The position numbers were made by a program, and so were the translations under genes. From Lysobacter capsici (lineage in GTDB: Bacteria; Pseudomonadota; Gammaproteobacteria; Xanthomonadales; Xanthomonadaceae): DNA of 64,000 bases. The notes beneath the pieces were generated by a model. The model made no database searches. It was not told the origin of the DNA and worked only from the letters and a program-made list of their open reading frames with translations. Every line of letters starts with the position of its first letter. Position 1 is the stretch's first letter. The stretch spans positions 1,426,001 through 1,490,000 of the forward strand of contig NZ_CP076103.1 of NCBI RefSeq assembly GCF_018732085.1. The letters run 5' to 3'. Shown here in pieces: positions 36,401 to 43,828 of the stretch.

Positions 36401-37216
36401 GTCGCGGCGAACGCGCCGCGCGGGCTGCGCGGCGATTCCAGCCGGGTCTGCCAGGTGCTGATGAACCTGCTCGGCAACGCGATCAAGTTCACCGAGGAAG
36501 GCACGGTCAGCCTGCGCGTCGAGGCGCTGACGCCGCAGGGCGTGCGTTTCGAGGTCGCCGACACCGGGCCGGGCTTGAACGAAGAACAAAAAGCGCGGCT
36601 GTTCCGCCGCTTCGAGCAGGCCGAGGGCGCGCGCACCACGGCGCGTTACGGCGGCAGCGGATTGGGGCTGGCGATCTGCCAGGAACTCGCCGCGGCGATG
36701 GAGGGGCATATCACCGTTTACAGCGAGCCGGGGCAGGGGGCGCGGTTTGTGTTCGATTTGCCTTTGCTTGAGGTGGAGCCGCCGCGGGTGGTTGCGGGTT
36801 CAACGCCGGAGCCTTCCTTGCGTGGCTTTCAGGTAGGCGCGCTTGCTTTGCTTTTGGTCGAAGACGATCCGACCGTCGCCGAGGTGATCGCCGGCCTGCT
36901 GCGCGTGCAGGGCCATCGCGTGACCCACGTCGGCAACGGCCTGGCCGCGCTGGCCGAGGTGGCGACGGCGAATTTCGACATGGCCCTGCTCGATCTCGAC
37001 CTGCCCGGCATCAACGGACTCGACCTGGCCCGGCAACTGCGCGCGCAAGGTTTCGTCCAGCCGCTGATCGCGGTGACCGCTCGCGCCGATGCCGATGCCG
37101 AGCCGCAGGCCAGCGCGGCCGGTTTCGACCGCTTCCTGCGCAAACCGGTCACCGGCGCCTTGCTCGGCGAAGCGATCGATGCGATGCGCTCGACGATGGC
37201 GCCGCGGTTGGGTTGA
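33464..37216 (+). CDS. Hybrid sensor histidine kinase with propeller sensor, paralogue 3
   Basis: A 1250-aa protein; the ATG overlaps the TGA of the second kinase, so the two are coupled. An alternative ATG at 33512 would still keep the signal peptide (WAWLLLSALACLLASVAAPV). Propeller blades include LWIATSEGLARYDG and ALWFGTQHGGLHRM. A unique Ala/Arg-rich insert of about 45 residues (around 700-745) precedes the Y_Y_Y domain (YRFRLSNYDPGWVDV). H888 is in LGHEVRTPMTG, the receiver phospho-acceptor is D1177. The kinase half is very close to paralogues 1 and 2. No HPt domain. Confidence 0.93.
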   Translation: MKSTVCTPHGRVEPQWMAASARTASVRAHGLRWAWLLLSALACLLASVAAPVFAGLPETPRPRQLTVADGLPSNTISRIAEDRFGYLWIATSEGLARYDGISYQVWRREQGLRDNYLWAVHVDAHNRVWIGTGQSGLVMLDTDRKTFRYYNRANTPGMGDDTVWSIASTPDGALWFGTQHGGLHRMASDGSVTRYMPREGDRRSLPSDGISNLAVAPDGSLWISTLAGAARWTGRDFERVPEHALSSDLVNTISFETDGTAWFGTPHGVGVRRPDGRYDAKPWAQVAPGMNILDVLRRDRTGQYWFDLPQGLGIGSIDGVSVVPLFSTASQGLVRPSWSGAYEDREGGLWFASNGHGLWYLPPNWRQFSVLTRRLDDPTSLSNAHVRGIAPARGGDMWLVGSGGVLDRLDPESGKITHVAKDFSGNLGLERVLQDRHGMVWVTYYGGLARIDPATGAHRNWSDSDRRDPAPGGTSELVESQGLLWVVGSDGELQARDADGHVVDAFKFGERGLPEYLTLELAGNGLDDELWVNGSQGLWRLNGGTRRFERVPGSPQVQIDAFALEGRQRVWIASFGELTAYRWDGLRLRREFSLGARQGLPLTDARGLTVDSAGRLWMTTTRGLVRVDPQARSVRVYGVKDGLPSQEFAGKPVPRPGDGRILIGSPEGLVLFDPAVVRPVRQAPPLVIETIEVRRGNQRTAFATNAGVAASAQADAGDRASAGRATADAIAAATAGRRSSVPPVRIADGDRDLRIVARLLSFNNAQTNRYRFRLSNYDPGWVDVGANGERLFSQLPPGDYRLEIMAKTADNVWTPPQVIDLHVDSPWWWSWWALVGLLALCALLMLWVLLAHRNRLQRRLSWQRAEHEREVAKQASLAKTRFLATLGHEVRTPMTGVLGMSELLLDTQLDQKQRSYTQSIRSAGEHLLRLVNDALDLARIESGKLELADEPFDLRALVDEASKLMAPLAQQRRLAFEVEVAANAPRGLRGDSSRVCQVLMNLLGNAIKFTEEGTVSLRVEALTPQGVRFEVADTGPGLNEEQKARLFRRFEQAEGARTTARYGGSGLGLAICQELAAAMEGHITVYSEPGQGARFVFDLPLLEVEPPRVVAGSTPEPSLRGFQVGALALLLVEDDPTVAEVIAGLLRVQGHRVTHVGNGLAALAEVATANFDMALLDLDLPGINGLDLARQLRAQGFVQPLIAVTARADADAEPQASAAGFDRFLRKPVTGALLGEAIDAMRSTMAPRLG

Positions 37217-37283
37217 GCGCCGCGCCGGGCGCCGCCAAAGCGCCGTGGCTCGCGCTCGGCCCGCGTCGACCATCGGCAAAAGA

Positions 37284-37306
37284 AAAGCCGGCGAAACGCC
37301 GGCTTT
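37284..37306. terminator. Bidirectional intrinsic terminator
   Basis: AAAGCCGGCG-AAA-CGCCGGCTTT is a perfect 10-bp stem with a 3-nt loop, with A-rich and T-rich flanks. It lies between the convergent third kinase and hemE and can end transcription from both sides. Confidence 0.88.
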
Positions 37307-37328
37307 CTTCGTTGCGACCGCGCCGGAC

Positions 37329-38405
37329 TCAGCGCGCGCTCAACTCATGCACCGCCTGCACCAGCACGCCGACGTGGTCGGGATTCATGTCCGGCGACAT
37401 GCCGTGGCCGAGGTTGAACACGTGGCCTTCGCGCGAGCCGGCGTTGCCGTCGCGGTAATCGTCCAAGGCGATGCGCACTTCGTTGCGGATCGCCTCGGGC
37501 GTGGCGTACAGGGTGACCGGATCGAGATTGCCCTGCAGCGCGACGCGCGCGTCGATGCGGCGCGCGGCTTCGCCCAGGCCGATGGTCCAGTCCACGCCGA
37601 CCGCTTCGGTGCCGCTGGTCGCGAGTTCTTCCAGGTAGGGATCGTTGCCCTTGCCGAACAGGATCAGCGGTGCGCGGTCCTCGACGTCGCCGCGCGGCAG
37701 TTCGGCGGCGATACGCTGCAGGTAGCGCAGCGAGAATTCGCGGTACATCGCCGGCGACAGCACGCCGCCCCAGGTGTCGAACACCTGCAGCGCCTGGGCG
37801 CCGGCGAGGTGCTGGGCCTTGAGGTATTCGATCACCGCGTCGGTGACCACGCTCAGCAACTGGTGCATCGCCGCCGGATCGTTGAGCGCGAGCGACTTGA
37901 CCTTGGAATAGTTGTCGCTGCCGCCGCCTTCGATCATGTAGCACGCCAGCGTCCACGGGCTGCCGGAGAAGCCGATCAGCGGCACCGAATCATTGAGTTC
38001 GCGGCGGATCGTGCGCACCGCGTCCATCACGTAGCGCAGTTCGGTTTCCATGTCCGGCACCGCGAGCTTGGCGATGTCCTGCGCGCTGCGGATCGGGCGT
38101 TCGAACTTCGGGCCTTCGCCGTCGGCGAAGTACAGGCCCAGGCCCATCGCGTCGGGCACGGTGAGGATGTCGGAGAACAGGATCGCCGCGTCGAGCGGGA
38201 ACCGGCGCAGCGGCTGCAGGGTGACTTCGCAGGCCAGTTCCGGGTTCTTGGCCAGGTTGAGGAAGCTGCCGGCCTGGGCGCGGGTGGCGCGGTACTCCGG
38301 CAGGTAGCGGCCGGCCTGGCGCATCAGCCACACCGGGGTGCGGTCGACGGGTTGGCGGCGCAGTGCGCGCAGGAAGCGGTCGTTGGTGGGGGCTTGGCTG
38401 GTCAT
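37329..38405 (-). CDS. hemE: Uroporphyrinogen decarboxylase
   Basis: A 358-aa protein starting MTSQAPTNDRFLRALRRQPV; the frame extends further upstream without a better start. The family signatures are VWLMRQAGRYLPEYR and GFSGSPWTLACYMIEGGGS. It decarboxylates the four acetate side chains of uroporphyrinogen III to coproporphyrinogen III in heme synthesis, in the cytosol. Length is normal for HemE. It stands alone, convergent with the kinase cluster. Confidence 0.97.
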   Translation of the reverse strand: MTSQAPTNDRFLRALRRQPVDRTPVWLMRQAGRYLPEYRATRAQAGSFLNLAKNPELACEVTLQPLRRFPLDAAILFSDILTVPDAMGLGLYFADGEGPKFERPIRSAQDIAKLAVPDMETELRYVMDAVRTIRRELNDSVPLIGFSGSPWTLACYMIEGGGSDNYSKVKSLALNDPAAMHQLLSVVTDAVIEYLKAQHLAGAQALQVFDTWGGVLSPAMYREFSLRYLQRIAAELPRGDVEDRAPLILFGKGNDPYLEELATSGTEAVGVDWTIGLGEAARRIDARVALQGNLDPVTLYATPEAIRNEVRIALDDYRDGNAGSREGHVFNLGHGMSPDMNPDHVGVLVQAVHELSAR

Positions 38406-38470
38406 TGGGGTCGGGCGGGGCCGGTTGTTCGGAAGGAATGAGGTAGGTACGGGGGCGCTTGGAGAGCAGA

Positions 38471-38674
38471 GCAAATCCCCCCTGGCCCCCCTTACGAAGG
38501 GGGGAACCCGGTAGGTAGGTTCGATGGAGTGGAAAGCTTCGCGGGTGCGCGGAACTGCGGTGCTGCGGTTGATACAGCGCGATACGAATCAATCCGAAGC
38601 GGCGCGACTACAACAACCGCGCCTCCCCGAGAAGGATTCCCCCCTTTGAAAAAGGGGGGGCAGGGGGGATTTGC
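38471..38674. repeat. Inverted repeat of C/G-run type upstream of hemE
   Basis: The left arm GCAAATCCCCCCTGGCCCCC (from 38471) and a right arm ending GGGGGGATTTGC (to 38674) are near-complementary over about 35 nt, each containing its own small CCCCCTT/AAGGGGGG hairpin. About 130 bp separates the arms. This form is common between xanthomonad genes. The rest of the 300-bp gap holds no gene. Confidence 0.75.
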
Positions 38675-38709
38675 TTCACCCACCCGCCCGATTCGCCCCC
38701 ACACCCTCA

Positions 38710-38964
38710 TCATCGCGGCGCTTCGGCGCCCTGACTGAACATCAACTGGAACCCGCGCTTGAGCTGCTGGTCGCGCGCCTGTTCCAGCGCCTTCAAGGCG
38801 CCGTCGTGGTCGAGGAACACCTCGCGCCGGACCGTGCTGCGGCCGCCGATCTGGCCGCTCTCGCGCACCAGCGTCCAGCCGCCGAGCAAGTCGGGCTGCA
38901 GCATCAGTTGCACGAAGCGCGGGGCTTCGCGGCCGTCGGGCCGTTGTTGAAGGAGTAGGCGCAC
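38710..38964 (-). CDS. WGR domain protein, 84 aa
   Basis: The likely start is GTG at 38964 (VRLLLQQRPDGREAPRFVQL), preceded by no strong ribosome site. The single WGR domain is seen in GGWTLVRESGQIGGRSTVRR followed by KALEQARDQQLKRGFQL. Stand-alone WGR proteins are small nucleic-acid-binding modules related to those in PARPs and MolR; the role of this one is unknown. An alternative ATG further upstream would add low-quality sequence. Confidence 0.8.
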   Translation of the reverse strand: MRLLLQQRPDGREAPRFVQLMLQPDLLGGWTLVRESGQIGGRSTVRREVFLDHDGALKALEQARDQQLKRGFQLMFSQGAEAPR

Positions 38965-39089
38965 CGGCCGATTGTAGCGGCTGCGGGGCGGCAACCGGGT
39001 GGGCAGGGTGTCGCGGTCCCTCGGCGGGTGCGTTGCAGCCAGGGCGCGATCGGTCGCGGCGGTGCCGCGTCGCCGCCGCGCCGCCGGCC

Positions 39090-40055
39090 TCACACCCCGC
39101 GAAAGCCGCGTCGGTACGCCGACGGCGAGGTCCCCAGTCGCGCTGCGAAATGCTGGCGCAGCGAGGCCGCGGTGCCGAAACCGGTCTGCACGGCGATCGC
39201 ATCCAGCCCGTGCTCGCTGGTTTCCAGCATCCGCTGCGCCCGCGCCAGGCGTTGCCCGGCCAGCCACTCGCCGACGGTGGTGCCGGTGGCGTCGCGAAAA
39301 TGCCGGGTGAAGCTGCGCCGGCTCATCAACGCGCGTTGCGCCAGCGCGTCCAGGCTATGGGCCTGATCCAGATGCGCCAGCGCCCAGGCCAACACCGCGG
39401 CCAGTCGATCGTCCTGGGCCGAGGCCGGCAGCGGCTGCTCGATGTACTGCGCCTGCCCGCCCTGGCGATGCGGCGCGACCACCAGCCGGCGCGCGACCCG
39501 ATTGGCGATCTCGGCGCCGTGCCGGCGCCGCAACAGGTGCAGACAGCAGTCCAGTGCGGCGGCGGTGCCGGCCGAGGTGGTGATGCGGCCGTCGTCGACA
39601 TACAGCACGTCGCGTTGCAGTTCGACCCGCGGATAACGCGCGGCGAAGTGCTCGCTCCAGCCCCAGTGGGTGGTCGCGCGGCGGCCGTCGAGCAGGCCGG
39701 CCTCGGCCAGCACATACGCGCCCAGGCACAGGCCGACGATGTGCGCGCCGCGCTCGTGCGCGCGCCGCAGCGCCTTGAGCAAGGCCTCGGGCGGACGTTC
39801 CTCGCCGTCGCGCCAGGACGGCACGATCACCGTGTCGGCCCAGTCCAGCGACTTGAGGCCATGCCGGGTGGCGATGTCGAAACCGGCGCGGGTGCGCAGC
39901 GGCGCCGGTTCGGCCGCGCATACGCGCAGCTCGAACAGAGGCAGATCGCCCTCGCCGCGGTTTTCGAACACCAGGCAGGGCACGGACAGGTGGAACGGGC
40001 TGATCCGGTCGAAGGCGACCACGGCCAGGCGGCTCATCGCGATGTCGGTGTTCAT
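39090..40055 (-). CDS. GlxA-type transcriptional regulator (DJ-1/PfpI + AraC)
   Basis: A 321-aa protein starting MNTDIAMSRLAVVAFDRISP. The N-terminal DJ-1/PfpI-like amidotransferase-fold domain has VGLCLGAYVLAEAGLLDGRR (nucleophile-elbow Cys in GLCLGA), THWGWSEHFA and DDGRITTSAGTAAALD. The C-terminal AraC domain has LMSRRSFTRHFRDATG and GFGTAASLRQHFAARLGTSP. It likely senses a small molecule and controls the divergent hydrolase at 40160, 104 bp away. Confidence 0.92.
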   Translation of the reverse strand: MNTDIAMSRLAVVAFDRISPFHLSVPCLVFENRGEGDLPLFELRVCAAEPAPLRTRAGFDIATRHGLKSLDWADTVIVPSWRDGEERPPEALLKALRRAHERGAHIVGLCLGAYVLAEAGLLDGRRATTHWGWSEHFAARYPRVELQRDVLYVDDGRITTSAGTAAALDCCLHLLRRRHGAEIANRVARRLVVAPHRQGGQAQYIEQPLPASAQDDRLAAVLAWALAHLDQAHSLDALAQRALMSRRSFTRHFRDATGTTVGEWLAGQRLARAQRMLETSEHGLDAIAVQTGFGTAASLRQHFAARLGTSPSAYRRGFRGV

Positions 40056-40159
40056 GGCCCGATTCTATCGAATATTGTCGTTCGGGCCACTATCGGGCCG
40101 CGCGGCGCGAGCGAACAATGAGCGCCAGTTCCTTCCTCTTTCTACTTCGGAGCACGGCC
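40056..40159. promoter_or_regulatory. Divergent promoter region between GlxA-type regulator and isochorismatase-like gene
   Basis: A 104-bp gap between divergent starts. It contains GGCCCGA (40056-40062) with its inverted match TCGGGCC (40082-40088) and a further ATCGGGCC at 40091-40098, an arrangement that could form AraC-family binding sites. The AT-richest part is TCGAATATTGTCG (40068-40080). The rightward gene has a CGGAG ribosome site. Confidence 0.45.
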
Positions 40160-40801
40160 ATGAGCACTCAAACCCGCAAGCGCGCCCTCGTCGTCATCGA
40201 CGTGCAGAACGACTACTTCGCCGACGGCCTGCCGATCGAATACCCGCCGGTCGAACGCACCCTGCCCAACATCGGCCGGGCGATGGACGCCGCGCGCGCC
40301 GCCGGCATCCCGGTCGTGGTGGTGCAGAACACCGCGCCGGCCGGCACGCCGGTGTTCGACAAGGCCTTGCCGGGTTGGCAGCTCAACGAGGTCGTCGCCA
40401 GCCGCCCGCGCGATCACTACATCGAAAAGAACCTGCCCAGCGTGTTCGCCGGCACCGACTTCCAGGACTGGCTGCAGGCCCACGGCATCGACACGATCAG
40501 CGTGATCGGCTACATGACCCACAACTGCGACGCCTCGACCGTGTTCGAGGCCGCGCATCTTGGCTACCACGTCGAATTCCTGCACGACGCCTCGGGTTCG
40601 CTGTCGTACGAAAACAGCGCGGGCTTCGTCAGCGCAGAGGAGATCCACCGGGTGTTTTCGGTGGTGTTCCAAAGCCGCTTCGCCGCGGTGGCGAGTACCG
40701 ATGAGTGGATCGACGCGGTGCAAAGCGGCGCGAGTTTGCAGATCGATAATCCGTATGCGTCGAATCAGCGGGCGAGGGCTCGGGTGAAGGCGGCGGCTTG
40801 A
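40160..40801 (+). CDS. Isochorismatase-like cysteine hydrolase
   Basis: A 213-aa protein; the ATG at 40160 after CGGAG is preferred over an upstream in-frame ATG at 40118. Conserved features of the cysteine-hydrolase family are ALVVIDVQNDYF (catalytic Asp), the Lys in DHYIEKNLPSVF and the Cys in IGYMTHNCDASTV, with a following LGYHVEFLHDASGSL. It probably hydrolyses an amide or related small molecule. The regulator gene is divergent and is its likely controller. Confidence 0.88.
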   Translation: MSTQTRKRALVVIDVQNDYFADGLPIEYPPVERTLPNIGRAMDAARAAGIPVVVVQNTAPAGTPVFDKALPGWQLNEVVASRPRDHYIEKNLPSVFAGTDFQDWLQAHGIDTISVIGYMTHNCDASTVFEAAHLGYHVEFLHDASGSLSYENSAGFVSAEEIHRVFSVVFQSRFAAVASTDEWIDAVQSGASLQIDNPYASNQRARARVKAAA

Positions 40802-40855
40802 GTGTGTCTGGGATTAGGGATTAGGCAGTAGCAAGCCGGGTCTAGCGAGGAGCTG

Positions 40856-40961
40856 CGAGGTCTTTTGTGGGAGGGAGCTTTAGCCCCGACGCTTTTCTCT
40901 CAGATCGCAGTGCCGGAACGAAAAGCGTCGGGGCTAAAGCTCCCTCCCACAAAAGACTTCG
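40856..40961. repeat. Palindromic intergenic element, copy 3 of 5
   Basis: Arms start CGAGGTCTTTTGTGGGAGGG and end CCCACAAAAGACTTCG; the arms are nearly perfect over 40 nt, with GCTTTAGC in place of the usual GCTTGAGC. It lies between the convergent hydrolase and aroB genes. Confidence 0.85.
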
Positions 40962-41016
40962 CGCTTTCGCAAGCCAAGGCGATCAGCTTGACTTACCGAC
41001 TGCCGATCCCAAATTT

Positions 41017-41054
41017 CGATTCCCGATTCCCGATTCCCGATTCCCGATTCCCGA
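41017..41054. repeat. Heptamer tract (ATTCCCG)n
   Basis: Five uninterrupted copies of the 7-mer ATTCCCG just before the aroB stop. The same heptamer in the other orientation, or related forms, occurs near 45.9 kb and 51.15 kb, each time close to a copy of the larger palindromic element. Confidence 0.85.
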
Positions 41055-41061
41055 CTAAAAC

Positions 41062-42168
41062 TCACCCCTCAGCCAAAACCCCCAACACCGCCTCATCCGC
41101 CACCCCCGACACGATCCTCGCCGCGCCGGCCGCATCCCAAAGGATGAAGCGCAACCCCGCAGCATCGGCCTTCTTGTCCAGGCGCATGCGCGCAAGCAAC
41201 GCCTGCGGATCGAGCCCGGCCGGAATCGCGGTCGGCAGACCCAGGCGTTCGAGCAGGCGTTGCAGGCGATCGGCGTCGGCCGAACCGGCGCGGCCCAGCG
41301 CGGTCGACAGCCGCGCCGCGAGCACCATGCCGACCGCGACCGCTTCACCGTGATTCAAGCCATCGCCGGTGGTGCCGGCATAGCCTTGTTCGGTTTCGAT
41401 CGCATGGCCGAAGGTGTGGCCGAAATTGAGCATGGCGCGATCGCCGCGTTCGAACGGATCGCGCGCGACCACTTCGGCCTTGTAGCCGCAACTGCGCGCG
41501 ATCGCCTCGGCCAGCGCCTCGTCGTCGCGCGCCAGCAGCGCATCGGCCTGCTGCTCCAGCCACACCAGGAAACTCGCGTCGAAGATCGCGCCGTACTTGA
41601 CCACTTCGGCCAGGCCCGCGCGCAGTTCGCGTTCGGGCAGGCTGCGCAACGCGGCGGTATCGGCGATCACCGCGCGCGGCGGATGGAACGCGCCGACCAA
41701 GTTCTTGCCGGACGGCAAGTCGACCGCCGTTTTCCCGCCGACCGAGGAATCCACCATCGCCAACAACGTGGTCGGCAACTGCACGCAGTCGATGCCGCGC
41801 ATCCAGCAGGCCGCGGCGAACCCGGCCAGATCGCCGACCACGCCGCCGCCGAGCGCGACCACGGTCGCATCGCGGGTCGCGCCCAGTTCGGCCAGCGCGT
41901 GCAGGCATTCGCCGAAACGGGCCAGGGTTTTTTCGTGTTCGCCCGAGGGGATCACGAAGCTCGCCACGCTCAGCTGCGGCTTGGTCGAGCTCAGACTGTC
42001 GCGGACCCGATCGAGATAGAGCGGCGCGACGTTGCGATCACTGACGATCAACGCATGCCGCCCGCGCAGCGGCCTGGCCAGGCGCGCGCCGTCGTCGAGC
42101 AGGCCGGGGGCGATCTCGATGCTGTAGCTGTTGTCGCCTGTGACTTCGACCTTGCGGACCGCGCTCAT
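41062..42168 (-). CDS. aroB: 3-dehydroquinate synthase
   Basis: A 368-aa protein starting MSAVRKVEVTGDNSYSIEIA. It carries the NAD-binding GGGVVGDLAGFAAA motif, the KTAVD and KNLVGAFHPP segments and metal-binding HTFGHAIE and HGEAVAVGM. It converts DAHP to 3-dehydroquinate, step two of the shikimate pathway. The ATG overlaps the aroK stop (ATGA, 42165-42168), so the two genes are coupled in the usual aroK-aroB order. Confidence 0.97.
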   Translation of the reverse strand: MSAVRKVEVTGDNSYSIEIAPGLLDDGARLARPLRGRHALIVSDRNVAPLYLDRVRDSLSSTKPQLSVASFVIPSGEHEKTLARFGECLHALAELGATRDATVVALGGGVVGDLAGFAAACWMRGIDCVQLPTTLLAMVDSSVGGKTAVDLPSGKNLVGAFHPPRAVIADTAALRSLPERELRAGLAEVVKYGAIFDASFLVWLEQQADALLARDDEALAEAIARSCGYKAEVVARDPFERGDRAMLNFGHTFGHAIETEQGYAGTTGDGLNHGEAVAVGMVLAARLSTALGRAGSADADRLQRLLERLGLPTAIPAGLDPQALLARMRLDKKADAAGLRFILWDAAGAARIVSGVADEAVLGVLAEG

Positions 42169-42734
42169 GCATTGACTCCGGAAACGGATGGGGACGGCGG
42201 CGCGGCGACGCGCTGCCAGTGACGATCGAGGGCGAGCGCGAGTTGAACCGCCGCTTCGGCCGCAGTCAGCGCCGCGGTGTCGAAACGCAGGTCGGCGACT
42301 TCGGCGTAAAACGGCGCGCGCGCCTGGGCCAGATCGCGCAGCACCTGTTCGCGATCGCCGCGCGCGAGCAGCGGCCGGCTGCGGTCGGCGGCGAGGCGTT
42401 CGAGTTGCTGTTCGACGCTGACCTGCAACTGCACCACGAAGCCGCGTTCGCGCAGCAGGCGGCGGTTGTCGGCGGCGAGCACCGCGCCGCCGCCGGTCGC
42501 CAGCAACAGGCCGTCGGTTTGCAGCAGTTCGGCCAGCACCGCGCTTTCGCGCGCGCGAAACCCGGCCTCGCCCTCGTGTTCGAAGATCGCCGTCACGCTG
42601 GCGCCGGTGCGTTGCTCGATTTCGCGGTCGGCGTCGGCCAGGCGCAGGCCGTAGCGCTCGGCCAGACGCCGGCCGATGCAGGTTTTGCCGGCGCCCATGG
42701 GGCCGACCAGGATCAGATTGCTCGCCGGATTCAT
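42165..42734 (-). CDS. aroK: Shikimate kinase
   Basis: A 189-aa protein starting MNPASNLILVGPMGAGKTCI. The Walker A loop is GPMGAGKTC and shikimate-binding residues lie in DADREIE and the GLLLATGGGAV region; the LID contains RSRPLL. It phosphorylates shikimate at the 3-hydroxyl. The C-terminus is extended by an Ala/Pro-rich tail of about 15 residues. First gene of the aroKB pair. Confidence 0.96.
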   Translation of the reverse strand: MNPASNLILVGPMGAGKTCIGRRLAERYGLRLADADREIEQRTGASVTAIFEHEGEAGFRARESAVLAELLQTDGLLLATGGGAVLAADNRRLLRERGFVVQLQVSVEQQLERLAADRSRPLLARGDREQVLRDLAQARAPFYAEVADLRFDTAALTAAEAAVQLALALDRHWQRVAAPPSPSVSGVNA

Positions 42735-42878
42735 GCCGCGATTGTAGGCCACGGCGGCCTGCGCTTGCGTGGCCTTAACGCGGGCCGGCCTAGGCTCTGC
42801 GTTCCGTCGCCGCCTCGCGCGCGCGGCGGCCGCGTCGACCCAATCGTTTCATCCACAACCGTTACCAGGAGAAAGCCC

Positions 42879-43082
42879 ATGTCGGTCGCCAAGGTCATCG
42901 AACTCAACAGTTCCTCCACGCTCGGCATCGAGGACGCGGTCAAGACCGGCCTGGCCAAGTGCGCCGAATCGGTCAAGGACATCCAGGGCGCCTGGGTCAA
43001 CGACATCAAGGTCGTCACCGACGCCTCCGGCAACGTGCAGGAATGGCGGGTCAATCTGAAGGTGACGTTCGTGGTGAAGTGA
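42879..43082 (+). CDS. Dodecin family flavin-binding protein
   Basis: A 67-aa protein starting MSVAKVIELNSSSTLGIEDA after CAGGAG. Dodecins form hollow dodecamers that store or buffer flavins; typical features are the SVAKVIEL strand, the ALxxA-type helix (AVKTGLAKCAESVKDIQG) and the final strand EWRVNLKVTFVV. Length is normal. It is single and divergent from aroK. Confidence 0.95.
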   Translation: MSVAKVIELNSSSTLGIEDAVKTGLAKCAESVKDIQGAWVNDIKVVTDASGNVQEWRVNLKVTFVVK

Positions 43083-43828
43083 GCCGTCGAGCGGTCTTTT
43101 GCGCCGATCGGCTTTCGGGCCGCAACGACGACCCCGGGGTCCCGCAGCGCGGGGCGTCGGGGTTTCGTTTGCCGGGGTTTGTTCTTGCTCGTCGGTCCCG
43201 CGATATCGATTTTGCTCGTCATTCCCGCGAACGCGGGAATCCAGTGACTCTGGCGCGACAGCGAGAACGACGACGTCTGCCGGGCCTGCGTTCAAGTCGC
43301 TGGATTCCCGCGTTCGCGGGAATGACGGTAGGAAAGGGCGCGGTCGTCGCAAAGACGGCATTGCGGGCAAGTCAGGAAATGCGGCTTGAGTCTGATATTT
43401 GGCCTTTGCTCGTCATTCCCGCGAAGGCGGGAATCCAGCGACTTTGGCGCGACAGCGATAACGACGACGTCTGCCGGGCCTGCGTTCAAGTCGCTGGATT
43501 CCCGCGTTCGCGGGAATGACGGCAGGAGAGGGTGCGGTCGTCGCAATGACGGCATTGCGGGCAAGTCAGGAAGTGCGGCTTGAGTCTGATATCTGGCTTT
43601 TGCTCGTCATTCCCGCGAAGGCGGGAATCCAGCGACTTTGGCGCGACAGCGGGAACGACGATGTCTACCGGGCCTGCGTTCAAGTCGCTGGATTCCCGTG
43701 TTCGCGGGAATGACGGTAGGAGCCGGCGCGGTCGTCGAAACAGCGCAAGGCGACACCGCGGCGCATAGCGCGCGAATCTACCCCGCGCGCCGTCTTCGCT
43801 CGTCATCTCGCCGAAACTCGTCTGCCCG
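43083..43828. other. Gene-free region with tandem repeats
   Basis: About 750 bp, two thirds of it occupied by a 194-bp repeat (annotated separately). Open frames in this region translate to arginine/serine peptides of the type SFPRRRESSDFGA and are artefacts of the repeat. The last 90 bp before the kinase stop is not remarkable. Confidence 0.8.
43215..43733. repeat. 194-bp tandem repeat, about 2.7 copies, each with an internal long hairpin
   Basis: CTCGTCATTCCCGCGAA recurs at 43215, 43409 and 43603, exactly 194 bp apart. In each unit the start of the unit pairs with GGATTCCCGCGTTCGCGGGA and GACG about 50-60 nt later, giving a hairpin with arms of about 34 nt. The third copy stops early at about 43733. 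Copies differ at scattered positions only. This is a recently amplified xanthomonad-type repeat. Confidence 0.9.

Noticed and set aside
43099..43768. Repeated small frames with SFPRRRESSDFGA-like peptides, at first sight a repeat protein or CRISPR-like array
   Set aside because: They are translations of the 194-bp hairpin repeat; the period is far too long for CRISPR, there are no unique spacers and no cas genes.
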